Shown here piece by piece: positions 8,841 through 19,087 of a stretch of 64,000 bases of DNA. This DNA comes from Kineobactrum salinum. GTDB taxonomy: Bacteria > Pseudomonadota > Gammaproteobacteria > Pseudomonadales > Halieaceae. Within the stretch, counting starts at the first letter, position 1, and each line of letters starts with the position of its first letter. The stretch spans positions 1,984,001 to 2,048,000 of the forward strand of contig NZ_CP048711.1 in the NCBI RefSeq assembly GCF_010669285.1, in the 5' to 3' direction. A model generated the notes under the pieces. That model was not told the origin of the DNA. It did not search any database and saw only the letters and a list, made by a program, of their open reading frames with translations. Both the position numbers and the translations under genes were made by a program.

Positions 8841-10252
8841 ACACACAATGCAAGATGCTTCACCACCTGTCCGCTCTTGAACTGGCTGAGCGCATAAGGG
8901 ATAGACGCCTTAGCGCTGAAGAGGTCACGGCCTTCTTTCTGGATCGTATTTTTCAGTACGATGAAATAATAAACGCGTTTGTCTTTGTCGATACCGAGAA
9001 CGCCCTGTCTGCGGCCAGGGAGGTGGACAGGAAAATCTCTACCGGCCATGCTGTGGGGCGCCTTGCTGGTGTTCCCTTTGGAGTAAAGGATTTCACGCAC
9101 GTAAAATACATGCCAACAATGGAAGGCTCCCGCATACTCGGTGAAGCAGTACTCCAAGGCAAGGACGATCCTGTTATAGAGCGGCTCAGGAATGCCGGTG
9201 CAATACCTTTGGGTAAAACGAATGTTCCCGAGTTCGGCATGCACTCGGCGACCTACAATGAACGATTCGGCATTACCCGCAACCCATGGAATACTCAGCG
9301 TACACCTGGGGGCAGCAGCGGCGGCTCTTCCGCAGCTGTGGCCGCCGGCCTCGTGCCCTTTGCGACCGGCACGGATGGCGGCGGCTCAATAAGGACGCCT
9401 GCTGCATACTGTGGCTTACTGGGGCTCAAGACGACTCATGGGCTCATACCCAGCCGCGATGGAAGCTCACTGCTATCATGCCTGGGCTTTTTGACAACCA
9501 CGGCGGCAGACACTGCCGTCCTCCTGGATTTGAGCTGCGGACCTCATTTGCTTGACAGAATGTCTCTTCCCAGACCAGCCGAAGCTTTCGAGCGCCTGAT
9601 CAGCCGGGGAAGCCTCAAGGGGCTCAAGGCCGCGTGGTCACCTGACTTCGGATATGCACCAATGGAGCCGGAGGCCGTGGATATAGCGCGAAAGTGTTTC
9701 GAGACAGTAGTCCAGAATAGTGGCCTTGATCTTTCAAACTATTCGTACCGTCCACCCAACGTCTATCGGGCCTGGGTTATGGAATCCCTTAATTTCCTGA
9801 AAGATGCACTTGCAGCAGAAGGCCTTGATATTCGCCAACTCGATACTCGGACACAAGGTCTTCTGCAGACTTTTTCCAAGTCGAGTGCAGCAGAGCACAT
9901 TAGAATGCAGAAGGAATTCCTTGAACTGGAAAATACTGTAGCAGACCTGTTTTCGCAGGTAGACCTCCTGTTCACCCCCGCCACTTCCTGCCCCGCATTC
10001 GGAGCCAGCGAAGAAATCCCTGCAAATATCGCTGGAAAGGATGCAACATGGACAGGCGCGGAACCTCTGTCAATGTTTGCCAATATTGCTGGAATTCCGG
10101 CCATCTCAATTCCCGCAGGTACGACCAGTGACGGCCTTCCAGTAGGCCTGCAGATCGCAGCCCGCCGGCATGAGGACAAGTTACTGTTGCGCCTGGCCCA
10201 ACTAATGGAAACCGTACAGCCCTGGCCACGGACAGCGCCGGATTTCTGGTAG
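8837..10252 (+). CDS. Amidase (amidase-signature family)
   Basis: This 471-residue protein overlaps the MFS stop (ATGA). The Ser-cisSer-Lys triad motifs are clear: catalytic Lys in GVPFGVKDF (about residue 80), the Gly/Ser-rich loop [15 protein letters not shown] with the cis-Ser, and the nucleophile region [21 protein letters not shown]. The C-terminal ends with the family pattern [20 protein letters not shown]. Such enzymes hydrolyse carboxamides to acid plus amine; specificity varies and cannot be read here. No signal peptide is seen, so it acts in the cytoplasm, after import by the co-transcribed symporter. It is convergent with the acyl-CoA ligase gene. Confidence 0.88.
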   Translation: MNTQCKMLHHLSALELAERIRDRRLSAEEVTAFFLDRIFQYDEIINAFVFVDTENALSAAREVDRKISTGHAVGRLAGVPFGVKDFTHVKYMPTMEGSRILGEAVLQGKDDPVIERLRNAGAIPLGKTNVPEFGMHSATYNERFGITRNPWNTQRTPGGSSGGSSAAVAAGLVPFATGTDGGGSIRTPAAYCGLLGLKTTHGLIPSRDGSSLLSCLGFLTTTAADTAVLLDLSCGPHLLDRMSLPRPAEAFERLISRGSLKGLKAAWSPDFGYAPMEPEAVDIARKCFETVVQNSGLDLSNYSYRPPNVYRAWVMESLNFLKDALAAEGLDIRQLDTRTQGLLQTFSKSSAAEHIRMQKEFLELENTVADLFSQVDLLFTPATSCPAFGASEEIPANIAGKDATWTGAEPLSMFANIAGIPAISIPAGTTSDGLPVGLQIAARRHEDKLLLRLAQLMETVQPWPRTAPDFW

Positions 10253-10307
10253 CCTGTGACTGGGTGTCGATAGAGCCCGGGGAAATGCTTTCACAGCAGG
10301 AGCCGGA

Positions 10308-11921
10308 CTATTCCGGAGTCGGCCGAAAAACCTGCCTCTTCAGCGCAAGTTTATCTACCTTGCCATTGGGCAATAACGGAAACGCCTCCACCAACTGAAA
10401 TGCCTTGGGAATTTTATAGTTTGCCAGACTACTACGGCAATGAGCCTTTAACCGTTCTTCTGATAACAGGCTGCTACTACCCAACACAAAGGCGTGACCG
10501 ACTTCCGAATAAACCGGATCGTTGACACCGACCACAACTGCCATTTCGACGCCTTCACAACTTTCAATTACTTGTTCCACTTCAGAGGGATACACATTGT
10601 AGCCTCCCGACTTGTACATCTCCGACTTCCTGCCCGTAATGCAAAATGCGCCATCTTCCCTTTGGAATGCAAGATCACCGGTATGCAACCAGCCGTCACC
10701 ATCCAGTGTACTTTCTGTTGCCGATGGATTGTTCCAGTACCCTTTCATCAGAAAGCCCCCTCTTACGCGGATTTCTCCAACTTCCCCGGGATACGTTGGC
10801 GCACCGTTGTCGGAAAACAGGGCGACCTCATATTCAGGAGGAGGCCACCCGGCTGTTTCGGCATAGGTTACATCACTACAGGAAGAATCTCTCACGTACA
10901 GAACGTTACCTGTAGTCTCCGTCAATCCGTACACACTGGCGAGATTGGGCGCGTATTGACGCAGACGCCGCACAAGATCAATGGAGGCCTTGTTTCCGCC
11001 CCATACTATGAATCTTAAGGATGACAGATCATACTTGTCCACGTCAGGCTGGGAAAAGATGGCCAGCAGCATAACTGGTATCTGGCCCAGGTGGGTGAGC
11101 TTTTCCGTCTCTATGGTCTTCAGGACGCCTTGCGGATCAAAAGACTCCATGAATACCAGCGTGGCCCCTGCAACCAGTGTTGTACAGCACACATCCCCAA
11201 CACATGCGATGTGATTAATCGGAAAGTTACAAAGGATTCGCTGCCCCTGAAATCCCAGATTGTACTTAGTATCAACCAGCGAGCAGTATGTCAGCCCCCT
11301 GTGCGTTAGCACGGCCCCTTTTGGTTTTCCCGTTGTGCCGGACGTGTACACAATAAGACACGGACTGTCAGTGCTGACTTTTTCGCGCGCCTCCGATAGC
11401 CGTGAATCACTGACCTTTTCTCCCTGAAGTAAAAATGCATCCTTCGTCCACATGCCATCAGGCAGTGTAGCGTCGGCATCCACAACTATTGTCGTCGACT
11501 GTTTCGGTAGATTTTTGACTGCAAGAAGATCTTCTTTGTAACTTCTGTCTCCTATATCCCTTCTCGAAAAGATGATATCAGGCTGACAGTCTTCCAGAGG
11601 ATGTAGCAGCTCCCGCCTCGTATACTTGGGGTTGAGACCAACCCAAATACCACCAATTGACACAGTTGCAAGAAATATCAAAAAGAACTCGGGACAAGGT
11701 GGCAGCAAGGTCGCGACCCGATCGCCCGGTTTCAGTCCATGTCCTATCAGGGCCCTGGCAATTTCGTCAACTCGATGGGCACAATCGCGGTAGGTCAGGC
11801 GATGGTCATCTGAAACAAGCATCTCCCTATCGGGAAATTTCCTTGAACCATGGAACAGATAGTCACTTACACGCTCCAGTTCCGGCGGCATTATACCGGG
11901 CGAGTTAGCGGGAAACACCAT
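10308..11921 (-). CDS. AMP-dependent acyl-CoA synthetase/ligase
   Basis: A 537-residue ANL-superfamily enzyme. Motifs include the P-loop IVYTSGTTGKPKGAVLTH, the adenylation motif VYGLTETTG, GWLHTGDLAFQREDGAFCITGRKSEMYKSGGYNVYPSEVE at the hinge, and the C-terminal catalytic lysine in LPNGKVDKLALK. It would activate a carboxylic acid, probably an acid released in the island, to its CoA thioester in the cytoplasm. The start ATG at 11921 follows GGAGAT. It is the last gene of a minus-strand run that begins with the TonB receptor at 18625. Confidence 0.87.
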   Translation of the reverse strand: MVFPANSPGIMPPELERVSDYLFHGSRKFPDREMLVSDDHRLTYRDCAHRVDEIARALIGHGLKPGDRVATLLPPCPEFFLIFLATVSIGGIWVGLNPKYTRRELLHPLEDCQPDIIFSRRDIGDRSYKEDLLAVKNLPKQSTTIVVDADATLPDGMWTKDAFLLQGEKVSDSRLSEAREKVSTDSPCLIVYTSGTTGKPKGAVLTHRGLTYCSLVDTKYNLGFQGQRILCNFPINHIACVGDVCCTTLVAGATLVFMESFDPQGVLKTIETEKLTHLGQIPVMLLAIFSQPDVDKYDLSSLRFIVWGGNKASIDLVRRLRQYAPNLASVYGLTETTGNVLYVRDSSCSDVTYAETAGWPPPEYEVALFSDNGAPTYPGEVGEIRVRGGFLMKGYWNNPSATESTLDGDGWLHTGDLAFQREDGAFCITGRKSEMYKSGGYNVYPSEVEQVIESCEGVEMAVVVGVNDPVYSEVGHAFVLGSSSLLSEERLKAHCRSSLANYKIPKAFQLVEAFPLLPNGKVDKLALKRQVFRPTPE

Positions 11922-12070
11922 CAGCTATCTCCATAATGTCAGTGGGACCTGCGTACATAGTAACTTTCCTGTATTCGACAACGCTGTACTGAGATCCAGG
12001 ATCCTGAACAGAATTGATTGGAAATGATGCCGGAGGAGGCTCTTCTAATGTGCGATTGACCCGGGGCCCG

Positions 12071-14077
12071 CTAGATTTCGGGAATTCCTCCGCTGCCGAT
12101 CATGTTCCATATATACAGCTGCCACGAAAGTATACTGATGCCGAGAGCGCCAAATGTCGCTGAAAAAATGACCAGTGGATAGTTCGATCTGATTCTGGCA
12201 TAGAAGAACAATGCGATCAGTATCGCAGTCAATATCGCTATCAGGAGTACAGGTAAATAGAAGAACATTCTTTGGGTAATTGACGCCCCATAAATGAGCT
12301 CCTGTGTGAGTACTTGCGGTAGCCCAAAAACGAAGGCAAACGCTACAATTGCCCCCAAGGGCACCAAATACATCAAAAGCCGTTCGGAAACGTAACCCTC
12401 ATGCTTCGCTATTCCAGCACGAGTTCCTCCAAATGACTTTATCAGCCTGATAACTGGGTAGAACGAGCCGATAATCAGCAGGGAAAGCGCGCCCAGCAAC
12501 AGCACAATGTGTAAAGTTAGTCCTTCCCTTGAAGGGGTTTCTTCGAAGTGAAATGTTGCCAACCGGGAAAAGTACAGATTGCGCCCACCCGATGCTGCAT
12601 CCACTGTTACAATCAGGGCACCCAACTCCTCGTTTGCAGTGGAGCTCGCGTCATCCGGTACATATATTCCGTCCTGGTGGCGCCTGTATATATATTCTTC
12701 TCCCGCCACATCGACAGATATCCTTCGATCGTCGATGGAATCAATTGTAATTCCGGTCATCAGGGGCCAAACCAGCTTTTCAATAGTGGAATGATTTCTT
12801 CGCGTGGATACATATGACCCTTCGACCTCATCAGCGGGGTCATCAACCCGCTCCCCGGATTGAAGCCCCCAGCGCTCTCCGCTGCCGGGAAAGAATTCAT
12901 CCATAAACCGTTGCATGAAAACCGCTTTCGCAGCGCCGGTAGAATCCGAGTTGAATGCTATGAAGACCGAAATATTCTTTGATGGGACCAGGTAGAGTTT
13001 GGACGAGAAATAGTCGATATCCCCACCGTGGCCAATAGTTCTATAGCCGCTGTACAGGCCTTCAATGAATCCAAGAGCCACTCCGGCCGTCTGGGGTATA
13101 TTGCTGAATTGATGGCTGTGCATTGTCTCAAGAGTGTCTGGGCCTGGCCAGACACTATCGGACATACCCATCAAGTGCGCGCGGGAAAACCGCGCCATAT
13201 CCACAGCTGTAGAAAGTGCCGCCCCGTCGGGATAGCGCTTCATGAACTCAAAACCACCTTCCCGATATCCATCCTGTTCTCTGGAATAGCCTTTTACCAT
13301 ATCAACAATGAGATGATCAGGCACAGGTTGACGAAAGGTCGAATGGTTCATCCCGGCGGGCCCGAATATGTTCTCCTCCACATACTCGTAGAATCGTTGC
13401 CCGGAGACCCTTTCGACAATATATCCTGCAAGCGCAGCACCGTAGTTGGAGTAGGCCGTATACTTTTCAGGTGGGGCAACACGCAATGGGACGAACGCCT
13501 TCAACGCTTCACCCAGGGTCGGCAGGGCCTCCACCGTTCGGGCGCTGCCGCCTATGTTTGTGTCCTCGAATCCGGGAGTGTGGGTAAGAAGATGCCATAA
13601 CGTAATGGGCTTGTTGAATGTATCGGGAATGCTGAAATCCAGGTATTCGTTTATATCAGCGTCCAACTCCAACTGACCTTGTTCTGCCAGCTGCATAACC
13701 GATGTCCAAACGAACAGTTTGGATATGGATGCGATCCTGAAAAGGTGTTTACGAGAATCTACCTCAACCGACTGTTCTATATCCGCAAATCCGTGACCCG
13801 CGACTACAATTTCTCTACACCCTTCGGTAATGGCCAAAGTTGCCCCGGGGATTTCATTGGCCTCCATCAGTCGGGGGAGTGTCTTGTCCACGAAGGATTT
13901 AACCTTTGCAGGCTCGAGATGTCTCGTCATGTTTGGCTGTTCCACACAGCCATCCATCGTAGTGGCAAATCCAGGAATTGGACAAAGTACCAGTAGACAC
14001 AAGCATAGTAGTAGCGCGGAGCTTTTCAATCCGATAGATGGATAGCTACTGGCCGATGAGGCTGATATTGACTGCAT
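12071..14077 (-). CDS. Serine hydrolase, beta-lactamase/D-aminopeptidase fold, with C-terminal membrane domain
   Basis: A 668-residue protein with an N-terminal signal sequence (ALLLCLCLLVLCPIPGFA). The class C beta-lactamase fold follows: SISK at about 117-120 (nucleophile and lysine), tyrosine motif YSNYG, and HGGD as third motif (about residue 340). Residues about 525-660 carry four predicted membrane helices. The catalytic domain thus faces the periplasm, tethered by a helical bundle. This family includes D-aminopeptidases, D-Ala-D-Ala carboxypeptidases and esterases. It has a same-architecture partner at 20082-22028, on the other side of the TonB receptor. Cleavage of an imported amide or ester in the periplasm is a reasonable inference. 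Confidence 0.82.
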   Translation of the reverse strand: MQSISASSASSYPSIGLKSSALLLCLCLLVLCPIPGFATTMDGCVEQPNMTRHLEPAKVKSFVDKTLPRLMEANEIPGATLAITEGCREIVVAGHGFADIEQSVEVDSRKHLFRIASISKLFVWTSVMQLAEQGQLELDADINEYLDFSIPDTFNKPITLWHLLTHTPGFEDTNIGGSARTVEALPTLGEALKAFVPLRVAPPEKYTAYSNYGAALAGYIVERVSGQRFYEYVEENIFGPAGMNHSTFRQPVPDHLIVDMVKGYSREQDGYREGGFEFMKRYPDGAALSTAVDMARFSRAHLMGMSDSVWPGPDTLETMHSHQFSNIPQTAGVALGFIEGLYSGYRTIGHGGDIDYFSSKLYLVPSKNISVFIAFNSDSTGAAKAVFMQRFMDEFFPGSGERWGLQSGERVDDPADEVEGSYVSTRRNHSTIEKLVWPLMTGITIDSIDDRRISVDVAGEEYIYRRHQDGIYVPDDASSTANEELGALIVTVDAASGGRNLYFSRLATFHFEETPSREGLTLHIVLLLGALSLLIIGSFYPVIRLIKSFGGTRAGIAKHEGYVSERLLMYLVPLGAIVAFAFVFGLPQVLTQELIYGASITQRMFFYLPVLLIAILTAILIALFFYARIRSNYPLVIFSATFGALGISILSWQLYIWNMIGSGGIPEI

Positions 14078-14104
14078 AATCTGCTTTACCGATAAATCAG
14101 AGAA

Positions 14105-15166
14105 TTAGAGTATTCTTTTCTGTACGTAGGGTGAGAGCATGGAGCGCATAATACTGGCATAGCCGAGCTTGAAGCTAAGCACATCGCCCAGTTCAGGAGC
14201 ACTTTTACAATCCTCAACATCCAATACCAGATGGTCACTGCTCGCACCGATAACTTTGATACCCTCCTCTATTGGGAAGAGCTGCTGGTCGTCAATATCC
14301 AGTTTCCCAAGAGCACATATCGCTCTCGATCTTAGACCCTTGTTTACAAAGGCCGGGGCCTTTCCAAAACCGGTTCCACCGGTTGATCCAGAGGGCGCGG
14401 ACGGCTTGGAGTATCTTTCTATTATCTCTGCCCTGATCATGAAGCAATCATCATGGGCTCCAGCAATAGCTTGGTCATCCACGGTTTCCCTTCCCCGGAG
14501 AAACGCCTCGCCTATACGGAGCTGATTATAGAATGACGAATTCGGTTGCTTTAACAAAAGGGAAAGATTGGAGGAGTTGCCTCCGGAAACCGTCTGAAGA
14601 AAGATTCCCTGTTCCATTTCAACGACTTCCTTCATACGTCGCAATTCATTCATTTTCTCCAACGTCGGCAAGGCGCCCCCTATACAGCAGAAATTTGCAC
14701 CAATCCCTTCGAGTTTTATTCCGGGTAAAGACATAATATTGGCCAGGGCATCGTAGAGTGCGCTAGCGCCATAGACGCCCTCTCTCATATCCCCCATGTC
14801 GATCATCACGATCACGCTATGAGTTTGTCCCCTTTTACTTGCGCATCGGGACAATGCCCTTGCTGTTTCATAATGTGAAACCAGAGAGATATCGGCGTAT
14901 TCCACGACCTCATCAATCTCGCTTGGAGCAGGAAGCCGCAATAGCATTCTTCGCCCCGGTAGATTTCGCATCTTCTTGAGGTTTTGAATGCGTGAATCGC
15001 CCAGCACATTGATTCCATTATCGGTAAATACCTCTGCAATCAACGGGTGGGCGCAAAAACCTTTTGTTACAGCCACAGCATCAATGTTACTTCTATCAAG
15101 AATCGCTTTGATCGCTCGTATATTTCCAGCCAGCCTATCTCTACTGACCACCAGCTCGGGGAACAT
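14105..15166 (-). CDS. PLP-dependent amino-acid racemase, ornithine racemase (Orr)-like
   Basis: A 353-residue protein with an alanine-racemase-type TIM barrel. The PLP lysine is in DAVAVTKGFCAHP (about residue 35). Other conserved Orr-type segments are GDSRIQNLKKMR, VIVMIDMGDMREGVY, TVSGGNSSNLSLL and LRIGEAFLRGRET. The sequence resembles clostridial ornithine racemase and YhfX-like proteins more than Alr or DadX. It would interconvert L and D forms of a basic or other amino acid in the cytoplasm. The aminotransferase gene ends 14 bp upstream, so the two are almost certainly co-expressed and may act in sequence. The exact substrate is unknown. Confidence 0.78.
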   Translation of the reverse strand: MFPELVVSRDRLAGNIRAIKAILDRSNIDAVAVTKGFCAHPLIAEVFTDNGINVLGDSRIQNLKKMRNLPGRRMLLRLPAPSEIDEVVEYADISLVSHYETARALSRCASKRGQTHSVIVMIDMGDMREGVYGASALYDALANIMSLPGIKLEGIGANFCCIGGALPTLEKMNELRRMKEVVEMEQGIFLQTVSGGNSSNLSLLLKQPNSSFYNQLRIGEAFLRGRETVDDQAIAGAHDDCFMIRAEIIERYSKPSAPSGSTGGTGFGKAPAFVNKGLRSRAICALGKLDIDDQQLFPIEEGIKVIGASSDHLVLDVEDCKSAPELGDVLSFKLGYASIMRSMLSPYVQKRIL

Positions 15167-15180
15167 TTAATAGCGGATAT

Positions 15181-16293
15181 TCATTGGGACACCGTGTCCC
15201 TGGCGGCTGATTGAAGGCCCTCGAGACCGGCCGCAAGGTCATCTGTCGTCGGCCAGCCATATCCAATTCTGAAATATCGGTCACTTTGATCAAACCAGCG
15301 TCCGGGACCAACAAAGGTTCTGTAATCATCAAACAACGTGTTGTAGAATTTACTCGTGTCGATCTCTATCTCTGGCCGGAACCGGGCCAGACACACAACT
15401 CCACCAGCTGGCTCAACCCATTCAAATACGCTCTGGTCTGCCATCCAGTTCTTTAGCAATTGGAAGTTCTTGTGGTTCTTCTTGTTGGTTTCTTCAAGCA
15501 ATTCCTGCTTCTTCTTAAGTACCTCGAGCGCTATGTGCTCATCCACAATGGAGTTACATATTATGATCTGCTCTTTCGTGGCAAGAAACCTCTCCATGAG
15601 CTCCAGATCCTGGCTCGCTAGCCAACCGATACGAATTCCGGGCACACCATAGGACTTGGATACGGACTCGACGCTAACAGCTTTGCTGCTGAGACTGGCC
15701 GCGGTCGGAAGCTTTTCTCCAAACGTCAGTTCACGATAGGTTTCGTCAACGAGCAGATAGCAATCGTGTTGCTCCGCAATCCGTACAAGCTCATCCAGTT
15801 CGTCCCGGCTTATCATCACGCCCGACGGGTTGTGGGGATAGGTTACACTGATCAGCTTTGTACCTGAATGAACTCGCGACTTCACTTCGTCCAGGTCCAG
15901 CCGGAAGCCGTCGTCAAAGCTCAATTTTATCAGATCAATGTTGATGTCAAGCGAGCGGGGAACCTCGATATTGGTAGCGTAGTTTGGCTGAATAACGAGC
16001 ACACTGTCTTTTGGTGACAGTATAGTGGCATTAATGACAAACAGCGCCATACAGGCTCCGGAACAAACCAGCACATTCTCGGCGTTGAGCCCATAGTGAC
16101 TGTTGCCGATTATCTCCTTGAGCTCCTGCACACCGCCGTGACTTCCGTAATGCAGGAGCAGATCGTCCAAATGAATACCTATCTCGGAGAGACGCTTATC
16201 CATTATCGAGCTTTCAGACAGGTTATAACGGATATTGTCGTAACCTATCTCCTCCGGTGACTCCTTTTCCATTACCATACGCTTGAAATACAT
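15181..16293 (-). CDS. Aminotransferase class I/II (fold-type I PLP enzyme)
   Basis: A 370-residue fold-type I aminotransferase. Visible motifs: YGSHGGVQELKEII, the asparagine motif TYPHNPSGVM, the Asp/Tyr pair LLVDETYRELTF, and the Schiff-base lysine in VESVSKSYGVPGIRIGW. The C-terminal arginine for the substrate carboxylate is in RYFRIGYGW. An internal ATG (MVMEKES) is a possible alternative start. It lies directly upstream of the racemase and probably removes the amino group from the same amino acid to give a 2-oxo acid. A biosynthetic role cannot be excluded. Confidence 0.83.
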   Translation of the reverse strand: MYFKRMVMEKESPEEIGYDNIRYNLSESSIMDKRLSEIGIHLDDLLLHYGSHGGVQELKEIIGNSHYGLNAENVLVCSGACMALFVINATILSPKDSVLVIQPNYATNIEVPRSLDINIDLIKLSFDDGFRLDLDEVKSRVHSGTKLISVTYPHNPSGVMISRDELDELVRIAEQHDCYLLVDETYRELTFGEKLPTAASLSSKAVSVESVSKSYGVPGIRIGWLASQDLELMERFLATKEQIIICNSIVDEHIALEVLKKKQELLEETNKKNHKNFQLLKNWMADQSVFEWVEPAGGVVCLARFRPEIEIDTSKFYNTLFDDYRTFVGPGRWFDQSDRYFRIGYGWPTTDDLAAGLEGLQSAARDTVSQ

Positions 16294-16408
16294 ACTCTAC
16301 ACTCTTAGCTCAATATTGGGCACACAGGTCCAGCAAGCCACCATGCTCCTAAGTACGGTGACTTGCTCTTACTCACAATCCATAGCGGGAACAGCGGTCA
16401 GTTCTTAT

Positions 16409-18625
16409 TCAGAAACTGGCCTGAAGTTGAACGCCAAAGGTGCGTGGGCGATTTCTAACAAAGCTTGCCAGCGCATCGCCGAGAAGCGAATCATTGAAGA
16501 AGAATGAGTCCATCTCGGCCCGCTCATCAGTCAGGTTCTTTGCATAAATACTGGCCGTCCAGTTTCCAACACTCAACCCCGCGCGTATATCGAGGGTCTG
16601 GTAGTCATCGAGTTCGTAACCGGGATCACCGACAACATCCACACCGGCTTTACGTTCCCCAACATGTCTCCAATCGACGCGCACTGAGGCGGTATTCCCG
16701 CCTTTTGTTTGAACTGAATACTCCCCGAACAGTGCAGCCGAGAATTCAGGTGCAAAAGGTAACTTAGCTCCATTGGGTATCAATCCTGACGAAGTTTCGG
16801 TCTCCTCATCCACCTCTGCTTCGTTGACACCCAGAAAGGCACCGATCTGGAGTGCGTCGGAGGGACTAGCAACAGCCTCTATTTCCAATCCTGTACTACT
16901 GGATTTACCGGCATTAACCGTAAATTCGGGTCCCGGTACGTTCTGGAAGCTGCGATCGAGCTGAATGTCCTTCCAGTCAATATAGAATGCAGCCATATTG
17001 AGGCTCAGGCGGTTGTCAAACATTCGCAGCTTCAAGCCCACTTCATAGTTATCGGTTGAATCTGAATCGAAGGTCGACAGTGCCCCCTCCTCTTCCGGTG
17101 TAAGAAGGTCCAGTATATCCAGCACCCTGTCATTCACCCCGCCTGGTCGAACACCTTGAGAAAACAGGGCATAGAAAGTGCTGCTATCGGTAGGTTGATA
17201 GCTGGCCGCCAGTTTGAAGAGTACATCATCCTCCTTGATCTGGGGCGTACGCAGAACGCTTTCAAAACCAAATGTCACCAGGCTGAATGTACCGAAATCA
17301 AGGTTGGAGTTGATCTCCTCCTCGAACCAGCGAGCCCCTGCGGTCAACGTAAGCTTGTCCGAGAGGTTATAATTGAGCTCCCCGAATATTGCCAACTGCT
17401 CGAAGTCCGCTTTATTATCCTGGGTAAATACACGCGGATCGCCGATAATGGCGCCGATCACATCGTTCTCTATGCTTACATCTTCGCTATACTTTCGGTC
17501 ACGATAAAACGCACCTACCAGCCAATCCACCTTGTTTGTGCCCTTTGATACAACTCTCAATTCCTGTGTAAATGTTTCGATGGAGCGATCGAATAGCTGC
17601 GTAGTCACGTCGCTGGGCGCAAAGGCAGCCCCTATAATGGCATTAGTCAGTATGTCATCGTCGCGACTGGACATCTCCCTGTCGAGGTAGGAGGTATTGG
17701 ATACAATATCGGCCCACCCCATGTCATAATTGGCCTCAATCGAGTATATCTTCAGGTCTTCATCGAGGTCGTTGGGTCCATTGGCGTATCCGGTGAGATC
17801 CGGCAGTGCGATTGCATCTACAACACCTGCGTTGGCTTCCTGTTTCTGGTAGAGAAGACTCGGAGTGATTTCAAAACGGTCAGATAACTGGAGCTTTGCT
17901 GCGACCTTCACATACGTGGAATCCATGCCATTTACATCGTCTTCCACGGAACCCGTCATCGACGTAGCATCTATATAACCACCCTGCTCCTTGCGGGTGG
18001 CAGTAATGCGCAGCGCAGCAGTGTCTTCGATGATCGGCAGATTTACTGCCCCACTCAATCGATAACTCATTTCCCCATGCCGTGTTGTTTCCACAGATGT
18101 AAAGATCTCACTGGAATAGTCGTTCAGCTCAGGTTGTTTTGTAATAATTCGGATTGTTCCACCCAGCGACCCTTCTCCATAGAGCGTCCCCTGCGGCCCT
18201 TTTAGAACTTCCACTCGCTCAATATCGAAAAGAGCAACATCAAAATTGGCAAACCCATCTGATATGGGCGTTTCATCAAGATACAGCCCCACCGTTGCAA
18301 ACTGACTGAATTGTTCACTCAATGCAGCGATTCCACGAATATTGAACCCACCTCCACGCTTGGGGCTTGCATTCAGGTTTAAATTGGGCACCAGGGAGGT
18401 AACATCTTCAACACCCACCAGGCCCAGCTTTTTCACATCATCGCCTGAAATCGCTTGAATACTCTGGGGAAGATCCATTAGCGAGGCATCGCGCTTTGAC
18501 GCTGATACAATAATTTCTTCGAGAACAAGCTCTTGCGCAATGCCAACGGACGACGAAAGTGATGCCAGCAGTATGGCGTTTACCCGGAGAGCCCCGTGAA
18601 ATGACGGTATTATTCTAAAAAGCAT
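16409..18625 (-). CDS. TonB-dependent outer-membrane receptor
   Basis: A 738-residue receptor. After a signal peptide (to about residue 30) comes a TonB-box-like segment (EEIIVSASKR), then the plug domain (SIQAISGDDVKKLGLVGVEDVTSLVPNLNL, FNIRGIA, VEVLKGPQGTLYGEGSLGGTIRIITKQP). The C-terminal beta-barrel ends in FGVQLQASF, with the terminal phenylalanine used for Bam recognition. No metal-binding repeats are seen, so the ligand is probably an organic compound. It is the first gene of the minus-strand run TonB receptor-aminotransferase-racemase-hydrolase-CoA ligase. It is divergent from the enoyl-CoA hydratase gene and is the likely entry point for the island's substrate. Confidence 0.9.
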   Translation of the reverse strand: MLFRIIPSFHGALRVNAILLASLSSSVGIAQELVLEEIIVSASKRDASLMDLPQSIQAISGDDVKKLGLVGVEDVTSLVPNLNLNASPKRGGGFNIRGIAALSEQFSQFATVGLYLDETPISDGFANFDVALFDIERVEVLKGPQGTLYGEGSLGGTIRIITKQPELNDYSSEIFTSVETTRHGEMSYRLSGAVNLPIIEDTAALRITATRKEQGGYIDATSMTGSVEDDVNGMDSTYVKVAAKLQLSDRFEITPSLLYQKQEANAGVVDAIALPDLTGYANGPNDLDEDLKIYSIEANYDMGWADIVSNTSYLDREMSSRDDDILTNAIIGAAFAPSDVTTQLFDRSIETFTQELRVVSKGTNKVDWLVGAFYRDRKYSEDVSIENDVIGAIIGDPRVFTQDNKADFEQLAIFGELNYNLSDKLTLTAGARWFEEEINSNLDFGTFSLVTFGFESVLRTPQIKEDDVLFKLAASYQPTDSSTFYALFSQGVRPGGVNDRVLDILDLLTPEEEGALSTFDSDSTDNYEVGLKLRMFDNRLSLNMAAFYIDWKDIQLDRSFQNVPGPEFTVNAGKSSSTGLEIEAVASPSDALQIGAFLGVNEAEVDEETETSSGLIPNGAKLPFAPEFSAALFGEYSVQTKGGNTASVRVDWRHVGERKAGVDVVGDPGYELDDYQTLDIRAGLSVGNWTASIYAKNLTDERAEMDSFFFNDSLLGDALASFVRNRPRTFGVQLQASF

Positions 18626-19087
18626 TCCTTACCTCCCACCTTGATATCTGAGAAATCCAAAAAATGGCAAACTATTACTGTGCATTAATTTAACCACTGG
18701 ACAGATTTTAGTCCGTTATTTTATTCCGGTCAACTTTTAAAGCACTATAATATCCGGGTGCTACTCAAACCTTCTGGCAGCGAGGAAATTGCCTCCGCAC
18801 ACATGGCTGCTGCAAATAATTGCAGTTAATTTCCCGCTCAATATTGACCATTGGTCATTTTATTGTATACTTCGCTACAAACCTGCCCCGGACGCGAGCC
18901 ACGGGGCCAATATAGCAATTTCAAACCCAATTGCGTCCACGGATAACGTGAAAGAACCTCCGCATCGCGGATCGTAATCAGGGAAGTTTTGGTGGATCAT
19001 TCAGCTTTTCTTTCCCAGGCGCAGCATCTCCGCAAGTTAGGTGTCAATTTCAGGAAAATATTTTGAAGCAGAATACAGGACCGGATA
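18626..19087. other. Intergenic region between divergent receptor and hydratase genes
   Basis: No gene is seen in these 462 AT-rich bases. It must contain the promoters for the TonB receptor run (minus) and for the enoyl-CoA hydratase/serine hydrolase pair (plus). It holds a perfect 13-bp dyad at 18845-18857 and a looser GGAC-8-GTCC inverted repeat near 18698-18714. Confidence 0.45.
18845..18857. promoter_or_regulatory. Candidate operator TGACCATTGGTCA
   Basis: A perfect inverted repeat, TGACCA-T-TGGTCA, in the divergent promoter region of the island. Short dyads of this size are typical TetR-family operators, and the island begins with a TetR gene. I found no second copy near 7.1-7.5 kb, so the assignment is tentative. 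Confidence 0.35.
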
